Shown here: positions 57,591 to 64,000 of the stretch, in pieces
Layout of the letters: each line of letters starts with the position of its first letter
Position numbering within the stretch: position 1 is the stretch's first letter
Assembly (NCBI RefSeq): GCF_918797505.1
Contig: NC_092794.1
Span: 74,809,345-74,873,344, forward strand
Length of the DNA stretch: 64,000 nt
Reading direction: 5' to 3'
From: Bemisia tabaci
Lineage: Eukaryota; Arthropoda; Insecta; Hemiptera; Aleyrodidae
The notes under the pieces: generated by a model
The model's input: the letters and a program-made list of their open reading frames with translations, nothing else
The model's database searches: none
Told to the model about the DNA's origin: nothing
Position numbers and translations under genes: made by a program

Positions 57591-57921
57591 GTCCGATATA
57601 TATTAATCGGACGCTGCCTATTAATAATATGGTAATAAATATGCAGATATATAATATGCTTGGAATAAGAATGACACAGCCACAACGCGGATCGAGGGTG
57701 GAAGTCCGTGCAACTGCTAGAGATCAGTTCTCGAACTAATCGCAAATCGCAAAACATAGGAAGGAGCCCGACGAGATAAATTCGATGGGGGGCAACGAGA
57801 GGCGAAAGGGGAATTTTTTTGAAACCAAAGCCCCTGAACGAGCTACATATAAGCCCCCCGAGTTCTAGATAAGAAGGGCTCGTCCAGTGTTGCTAGGTAT
57901 AATGTCCCTCCACTCCTCGGG
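57591..57921. other. Interior of 7.5-kb element, right part
   Basis: No supported gene. Short minus-strand frame at 57575-57757 lacks family features. Confidence 0.5.
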
Positions 57922-59951
57922 CCTCTGCTCGACATCAGCGTGTGATAGTCACGATAACGCAAAAAAAGTAAACAAAGTTCATAAGTGCTGCACTCTAACG
58001 GACGAAATGATGCTGAAAAAAGGGGGCTACGGTACAGGACGCGATTTCCGCAGACAAGGCTGCTTGACGCAAAGACGGTCAATATTTTCACTTATTTGGA
58101 TGAATATAACTGAAAATAATAAGTTAGGTACAAGTTGAGTGTGAATTTACAGCAGAAGTGGAAGTATTTAGATGCAAGATGATGGTTATGTAGCGTTAAA
58201 GTTGCGCACTTGAGCCGGAGACAGGCTACGTTGCAGGACATTTCAGCTGTTTAGGGCCAAAATTCTGATATTAAATGGCAAAAACTGCCTAAAACGATGT
58301 TGGGATCTGATTAAGCGTAAAATTTTGAACAAATTTAAAAAAAAAGGTCAGATTTTTCCATTTTGAATTCCTAAAAAGTCGACAGACATGGTAGAGCAAA
58401 ACTTATTTGATTCTACTCAACAGTCAAATCCGACTTTTTTGCGCGCGAAAATCGGTCGGCGCGCGTTGAGCGGAAACTTCAATCGATCATAACTCCGGGA
58501 CCGTTCGGTTCTCCAGCTTATACGCCCACTCGTTGGATGCGGAAAAAGACGAGCAATTTAAAAAACTGGTTTTGGTTCAAATACAAAATTGTGCTTTTTC
58601 AGTTTAGTGTGTTTAAAAGAAATTGTTTTTCCTCAAAAACTGAGAAAAAGCACATAAGTTAAGTTAAAAATTTAATTTAGGGATTTTGAACTTTAGAATC
58701 TTAAAGTATGCAATATTAGACGATTTTTCGTCCAAACCGGGCCTCAATATCTTGTTTCGTTCGAAAGATATCGAGGTTCACAGGTTTTGACTTCCACCCC
58801 CCCTAGCGCCCCCCTCCCAAAATTTTTTGGGGGTCTGAAAATTTGGGGAAAGAAGCGCTCCAGTATTAGGAACTGATAGACGAAGTTTGTATAAGTTTTA
58901 GTGAGGGGGCGAAAAATGTCGTTTTTGCATACGGCTCTTTCATGGTCCCGAAGCTCCTCTAGCCCCCCTTGGGGGATAAACGGGGGGCCCAATTTTAAAA
59001 ATCAGGGCTCCTTTCCGCATCCAAATTGAGGAGCAGAACACATTTACATCTTAAGTGACCCCCAAGAGTTCTAATTGACCCCCCTGAACGGCAGAAATTA
59101 ACCCCCCGAAGAGGGGGCTTCGCCCCCTCCAAAAGTTTCTCAAGATTCCTCTTAGGTCGCAAAATTGACGTCGATTCTCCAGATTAAGACGGTGGACCAG
59201 GTAATCGACCTCGAGGACTCCGAATTTCATGGTCCCTAAGCTCCGCTACCCGTCTTTTTGGGAAGAAACCGTCTTTTTCTGGAGAATCGACGTCAATTTT
59301 GCGACCAAAGAGGAATCTTGAGAAATATTCGGAGAGGGCGAAGCCCCCCTCTTCGTGGGGTTAATTTCTGCCGTTCAGGGGGGTCAATTAGAACTCTTGG
59401 GGTCACTTAAGATGTAAATGTGTTCTGCTCCTCAATTTGGATGCAATCAATTTGCGATTCGGAAAGGAGCCCCGATTTTTAAAATTGGGCCCCCCGTTTA
59501 TCCTCCAAGGGGGGATGGAGGAGCTTCGGGACCATGAAATTTGGATTTTTCGGGGTCAATTTCGTGGGAAAAAATCTTTTTCTGGAGAATCTACGTCAAT
59601 ATTGAGACCAAAGAGGAATTATCGAGGGGGGTACTGGCCCCCTCTTTAGGGGGTCATTTTTGGTCCTTGGATAGGCCGATTATGGATTTTTAGGGGTCAA
59701 TTGCACGTGAAATTTTCCATGCTTTTCAATTCTGATGCGATTAATCCGCAATTCGGTCGGGAACCGTGACTTTTAACATCGTGACCCCCCCCCTTTACCC
59801 CCAAGGGGGGGGGGGGGGGTTGGGGGGTTTGCGGACCACGAAATTCAGATTCCTTGGCGTCAATTCCCCATTCCACCCCGCGGTCTCCGACTTCGTACGA
59901 CCTTAAACAACCGAGAAAAGGCCTGGTACGGGTGGTCTGAAACACCCTGTA

Positions 59952-60460
59952 TTTCGATCTTTCCTCTAAGGTGTTAATGGCTCAATTGTTAAAAGCACCA
60001 AATAAACGTATCTACCAACCAATCAACCATTCATTCATACATACATATATACATACATTCATACATACATACATTCATACATACATACATTCATACGTAC
60101 ATACAAACATACATACATACCCCCTCTCAGTTAAACATGTTTTAATAAGCCCTACATATCAACAATTAAGATCCAAAATTTTCCCTCCACTTTCTGAACT
60201 CCACACCATCCTTTCAAAGTATTTTCATGAAATCCCTCTCTTTTTCAAACAAATTAATAGCCAAATTTAATGTATTCTTTTCTTATCCTAACTTTTATTT
60301 TTGTGTAGGTACAATCCTTTTGTGACCCCTACCTTTTAAATGTTTAAAGTCTGTACTACACTATTTTGATCTCTCCTCTAAGGTGCTAATGGCTCAAATG
60401 TTAAAAGTACCAAATAAACGTATCTACCAACCAACCATACATACATACCTATACATAAAT
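59952..60460 (+). repeat. Retroposon 3' ends with (CATA)n
   Basis: AATAAACGTATCTACCAACC occurs at about 60000 and 60413, each followed by a CATACATA-type microsatellite (60030-60120 and 60440-60465). The second, at 60300-60435, is unbroken and represents the empty site of the 7.5-kb element. Confidence 0.85.
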
Positions 60461-60786
60461 ACAAATGAATTTGGAGTAACATATATTTTCGTGATCTTCG
60501 ACCCGTGATTAGTGCTCTTCACAAGGTCTCAGGTCTGGGTCCGACATCATAAGAGAATGCAATAGAATAGAGTAGTACTTCTTCGGAAAATACACTAGAG
60601 ATATGCCAAACATAAAACATAAGCACTGCTGCACTGACACACCGTACCCCATCACTTATGCAGCCCCTTCTCTCTTACATGGTTCGGAAGTATAACCCAA
60701 TTACCACCTATAAACGACTACCCGGCAAGATAAGTAGGGCACTTGTATCTTTACAAAAATATACATGAAGAATAATTTGAACTTAC
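60461..60786. other. Intron sequence, no gene
   Basis: Nothing recognised. Confidence 0.5.
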
Positions 60787-60920
60787 ACAATCCGAAGATA
60801 TTAATTTAATTAAGGCATCTTTTGGCAAGTTTAAGAATGAATTCGTTTTCACACATTCCACTGCATTGTCTCCTATATACGATATACAGCGGTCGACAAA
60901 ATTCTGGGCGTTTTTCCCAC
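60787..60920 (-). CDS. BTB-BACK-TLDc gene, BACK domain exon 1
   Basis: Acceptor ctcttttttag, donor GTAAGT, with two bases completing a glycine codon and 44 full codons. It encodes GKNAQNFVDRCISYIGDNAV and TNSFLNLPKDALIKLISSDC, the start of the BACK helices with the usual F-L-x-L-x3-x-L-I-x-L-I-x-S-D pattern. Frame intact; phases agree with both neighbours. Confidence 0.92.
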
Positions 60921-61197
60921 CTAAAAAAGAGAAACACACGTTTGATTAATCATGTTCGATGCAAAGCTTCAAGAGTGAATTTTAATGTGCTTACACTATA
61001 CTTTTATCGTGCATATTTCTCATACTTTTTATGTTAGGTTGGATCATACGGATAGGTAATATGTTTCATCATGGTGTTTGAGGGCGATCCCGCAAAGGAA
61101 GATATAAACCAAATGTGGCCATAAGCGGGTTCGTCATTGGTTTTTCATGGCAGTGGCTGCATGTCTAAGCCCAGCAATGGTTTCAAAGGCCTCTCGA
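60921..61197. other. Intron sequence, no gene
   Basis: Short stretch with no features. Confidence 0.5.
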
Positions 61198-62269
61198 CCC
61201 AAGTAGCAGTGATCGCGATAAATTGCGATTTAATCGGAGAATGTATAGCGATTTTATCGACGTCGATTTATTGCAATATTATCGGATAAAAAATCGCGAT
61301 AAACTGCGATTTCATCGCATTAAATTGCAATGAAATCGCGATTTTATCGACGGCGATTTATCGCGATAAATTGCGATTTCATCGAACGAGATTTTGTAGA
61401 GATAAAATTGCAATTTCTCATTAACGCCCAATAACATATGAATGACGCTTGTGATAGATGTTCTTTAGCGGAGGTGCAAGAACGACTCAATACGAGGTTG
61501 AGCGCGGGGTTTGGATGGTGGGAGGTACGCCCACACTGAGAATAAATTCTCGGCGTTTTTACCAAGGTCCGTTGGTAACTTTACCATCTCACTTTTTTTA
61601 CCAATTATTGGTAATGTTACCAAGAGAGACTGGTAAGCTTACCTAAAAACCGGTATTTTTTCTGGTTTTTTCAGGTAGGAATATGTACCACTTTTATTGG
61701 TACACAATTTCCGGTAACTTTACCATTTTATCTCGGTAATTCTACCATAGTCGATAAAAAATGTTGGCGTTTTCACCAAGGTCCATCGGTAACTTTGCCA
61801 TCTCACTATTATTGGTAATTTTACCGAGACAGAACGATGAGATTTATTACCAATAGAACCTTATTTTACCAACCGTATTTCAAGGTATGAAATAAAATAC
61901 AGAGGAGGGAAAATAAAATAAAAATCCAATGAAAACTCGGTGTCCGTCAACGCAATGACAAAAGTTGTAAGGTTGCGAAGCGCCGATCCATGTATAAGAG
62001 GCTTCAATTCGAACTCGTTAGTCATAAAGCGGCCATAGTCTGGTGGCAATGTACTGGCCTACCACCGCCGCGACTGGGGTTCGTATCCCCGCGGAGGCTC
62101 CGGGGATTTTACGCTCGTCTTCGTCAGAGGACCTGACGGCTGAACCTAACTTCAATTGGCTAACAGCGTAAACCCCTTTTTTGGCGATTTTATTGGTGAT
62201 AAAATCGTAAAAAAATCGCAATTTAATTGCGAAATATCGCGATTTTTCCGTTCAAAAATGCAACTTGGG
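61198..62269. mobile_element. ATCGCGAT-word element, uninterrupted copy
   Basis: CCCAAGTAGCAGTGATCGCG at the left; ATATCGCGATTTTTCCGTTC and ATGCAACTTGGG at the right. Flanks GA and CA would be a 2-bp duplication with one change. It contains the same GGTAA-word segment (61531-61875) and tRNA-like segment (62030-62106) as 44669-45760 but lacks the 5.9-kb insertion. Length about 1.07 kb, non-coding. It ends 75 bp from the host exon at 62344. Confidence 0.87.
62030..62106 (+). pseudogene. tRNA-like segment, second copy
   Basis: CGGCCATAGTCTGGTGG and GGGGTTCGTATCCCCGC; a decayed sister of 45600-45675, with a B-box change (TTCGTATCC) that breaks the consensus. Confidence 0.55.
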
Positions 62270-62343
62270 CATAGCTGCGCCGATGGCACTGGCACAGTTC
62301 ACCGTATCGAAAAACCATCACTTCCCACAGTATTGATGCTTAC

Positions 62344-62509
62344 CTGCAATTCTGTCTTGAATGTCTATAGCAGCGGCTAGAAAGGTACACGCATTCAAGG
62401 CAGATAGGGTTGAGGCTACATGATCCTCGCAGCTGGTTCGCAACTCATCCACCCCAAGTTCTTGTGCCAGAGTCAACATCTCAAAGACACCACTGTCTTG
62501 AAGCAAAAT
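62344..62509 (-). CDS. BTB-BACK-TLDc gene, end of BTB domain
   Basis: First exon visible in this window. Acceptor taattattgcag, donor GTAAGC, 55 codons plus one base. It encodes ILLQDSGVFEMLTLAQELGV, CEDHVASTLSALNAC and TFLAAAIDIQDRIA, the last helices of a BTB domain and the link to BACK (L-x-L-A-x-x-L-x-V-x-x-L followed by C-x-x-H/Y). The exons coding for the start of the protein must lie upstream, beyond position 64000 on the plus-strand scale. Confidence 0.92.
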
Positions 62510-63494
62510 CTGCAATAATTAAAAACAAATAAAAATCATTTTTAAAGAAAATAATAAAGTATCTTGCAAAAATGAATGGATTATGGAACCAAGGTATTGG
62601 ATTCAGGCTCAGGCATTAAAGAGGGGGCTCTCGGTGGAAGGACCGCAAGAGCAACTTGATGGAGTGGGCTCCTGCTATTTGGAAGGGGGAAGAATATTCA
62701 CCGATTCAACGTAGTCTTAGAATCGTTAAATAATTTTTAATTTTTTTTTTATTTTTTTAATTTATTTATTTTTTTTATAACTTATTTTTTTTTTAAAATT
62801 TTTTTTATTTTTTTTTTATTTGAGCCTTAATAGGTTCCACTGAAATGGGCTAAACACAACTTCAATCCTTCCTCCTCCTTCCTGCTCCCTTGGGATATCT
62901 GGTGCTCTTTTGCACCAGATTTCTCGAACCCTCTCCAACTATCCTGAGGGGGCGAGGTCGCGAGGTAGACTTCGACTTGACTGAAAATTCCAGCAATAGT
63001 TTCAATAAAATGAGGAAGATAGTTCGAAAAAGAAATGGAGGTTTGACTTGGACCTGCTTTACGGGCAGGAAGAAAATATCGTTCATTAATATTGACAATA
63101 AATATTGCAAAAAAGTAAAAGCTAAAATTTGAAAAAGGGTGAGACATCACGCTGCCTTTCCATACATCTGTATAATTTATTTGCTGGAAAACTCAGAATC
63201 CCAAATTTGAAGAGCGGATTAAAACCAAAGAAAAAGTGACGATACAAATGGCAGCCTGACACTGCTCCTTTAGATTGATATAATCCACTCCGTAGATTGA
63301 TATTTCAGTTCCTCTAATCTTTTCTCTCCTGAGCTATAACAATGAGAAGGTGACTCAGAGTAACTGCCCCGGGGTTGGCCTCTTCCTTCTCTTTTGATTG
63401 AGCTCAGTGGTCAAGTACGGCCTCCAGTGATGCGGTCAGGTCAAGTCATTTTTCTTTCGTTTCTGAAACTCTGGTTTTTATGGTTTTACTAGCC
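62510..63494. other. Intron sequence, no gene
   Basis: A T-rich low-complexity block at 62732-62820. A pair of overlapping frames on opposite strands at 62827-63150 has no family features. Nothing else seen. Confidence 0.5.
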
Positions 63495-63610
63495 GTTCTG
63501 GACGCGCTTTGCGCGTCCGTCACGGCCAGCCAAGGGGCTGTGCCCCCTTCACCCCCGATCACTCGCTACGCGAGTGACATTCGGCTCGCTCTGCGAGCTA
63601 TTTTTCTCAG
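63495..63610. repeat. Cluster of short hairpins
   Basis: Three perfect or near-perfect small palindromes in ~110 bp: GGACGCGCTTTGCGCGTCC, TCACTCGCTACGCGAGTGA and GCTCGCTCTGCGAGC. This resembles the end of a mobile repeat family; the family is not identified. Confidence 0.6.
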
Positions 63611-63639
63611 TGATTGGACATTTGATCACTAAGATGTAT

Positions 63640-63960
63640 ACATTTTGGAGACTCTGGAGGCAAAAATGATTTCGTCACAGAACCTTGTTGCCGGAGCGTG
63701 CCATCATTTGCACATGAATAGATAAGTGGAGATGAAGCGATGATGGGGATCGATCATATCTTCAAAAACACATTTGATTGGGACGTCATCCCATCGGGTG
63801 GCGAAAAAAGACAATCCATGGATCTCCTTCCGCGATTTGACTTGCTGAAGTAGCAGAATTTCATCTTTAACTCTTAAGAAGATTATCGGTGACGTATGGG
63901 TCTAAAAACTGCTCAACGATAATATAGTTCGAGTTCCGAATCGCAATGAGCCCACTCGTG
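63640..63960 (-). pseudogene. Unrecognised degenerate reading frame
   Basis: On the minus strand, a frame of about 80 codons, LRVKDEILLLQQVKSRKEI then GLSFFATRWDDVPIKCVFED and HHRFISTYLF, has one internal stop and is preceded, in another frame, by NYIIVEQFLDPYVTDN. The residue composition looks protein-like. I do not recognise the family. It could be a transposable-element remnant, because it follows a hairpin cluster, or part of a neighbouring gene. Confidence 0.3.
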
Positions 63961-64000
63961 ATTTTTTCTTATACTTTCATCGCATATAAATTTCTCTGAT

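Larger units (their letters stand above)
52472..59949. mobile_element. 7.5-kb element with ~2.0-kb inverted repeats
   Basis: CAGGGTGTTTCAGACCACCC and GGGTGGTCTGAAACACCCTG ends, flanked by TA (52470-52471, 59950-59951). Arms run 52472-54493 and 57922-59949 with few differences. Each arm contains its own palindrome in its outer kilobase (centre near 53180 and 59240). The 3.4-kb interior is AT-rich, carries several GTACCGTAGCCC words, and a decayed minus-strand gene at 57188-57590. The undisturbed paralogue of the target at 60300-60380 confirms the borders. CAGGGTGT and TA link its ends to the MITE at 6-667. Confidence 0.92.
12466..62509 (-). other. BTB-BACK-TLDc gene, seven visible exons
   Basis: Span of the host gene from its stop codon to the most upstream exon seen. 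Exon lengths in transcription order are 166, 134, 160, 176, 153, 179 and 184 bases; they join in frame with no stop until the last codon. Domain order is BTB C-terminus, BACK, TLDc. Such proteins combine a BTB/BACK module, often used for dimerisation and cullin-3 binding, with a TLDc domain, often linked to V-ATPase binding and oxidative stress resistance; those roles are family knowledge and untested here. It may be an orthologue of the insect serine-enriched protein (gprs), but I cannot confirm that from the sequence. Start codon and promoter lie outside the window. Confidence 0.88.

Noticed and set aside
20246..62106. Functional tRNA genes at 20246, 45600, 48380 and 62030
   Set aside because: Box motifs are present but acceptor or anticodon stems do not pair well; each lies inside a mobile element.

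Overview
This is eukaryotic intronic DNA, almost certainly from an insect. A sap-sucking hemipteran such as a whitefly or aphid is my inference from the repeat content, not something the sequence proves. The DNA is AT-rich, has canonical GT-AG introns on the minus strand, and carries mariner, Gypsy, R2-type LINE, hAT-type and SINE sequences. I see no bacterial gene organisation and no CRISPR array.

One host gene is visible and it runs across most of the window on the minus strand. Seven exons can be placed, in transcription order at 62509-62344, 60920-60787, 52092-51933, 43185-43010, 40238-40086, 17906-17728 and 12649-12466. All have GT-AG borders and compatible phases. Joined, they give 383 codons plus a stop: the end of a BTB domain, a BACK domain and a complete TLDc domain. 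The 5' part of the gene lies beyond the right edge. The six introns between these exons measure about 1.4, 8.7, 8.7, 2.8, 22.2 and 5.1 kb.

Nearly everything else is mobile or repetitive DNA. 1-12.4 kb, downstream of the gene: a CAGGGTGT palindrome, several foldbacks, a mariner foldback (5850-7023), a 231-bp tandem array with alternating variants (7776-8845) and a 1.6-kb palindrome (10301-11896). 13-17 kb: two head-to-head LINE copies. 18-21.6 kb: a mariner with ~190-bp inverted repeats, split by a second element. 21.8-24.6 kb: MITEs. 24.8-29.1 kb: a decayed Gypsy element with both LTRs. 30.7 kb: a 5S rRNA-derived sequence. 32.1-35.7 kb: a four-element nest. 35.8-42.5 kb: more MITEs with 8-bp target duplications. 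44.7-51.8 kb: an element with ATCGCGAT-rich ends, interrupted by a 5.9-kb element with ~1-kb inverted repeats. 52.5-59.9 kb: a 7.5-kb element with ~2-kb inverted repeats. 61.2-62.3 kb: an uninterrupted relative of the 44.7-kb element.

Two themes stand out. First, several elements share a terminus of the form CCCnnGTAGC (or CCCAGATAAC), duplicate only 2 bp of target, and have ends saturated with one short palindromic word that differs between families. Second, both long-inverted-repeat elements carry a decayed minus-strand gene ending in a similar cysteine-rich (CXC-like) tail. Target duplications and empty-site paralogues inside the window let many element boundaries be fixed to the base.
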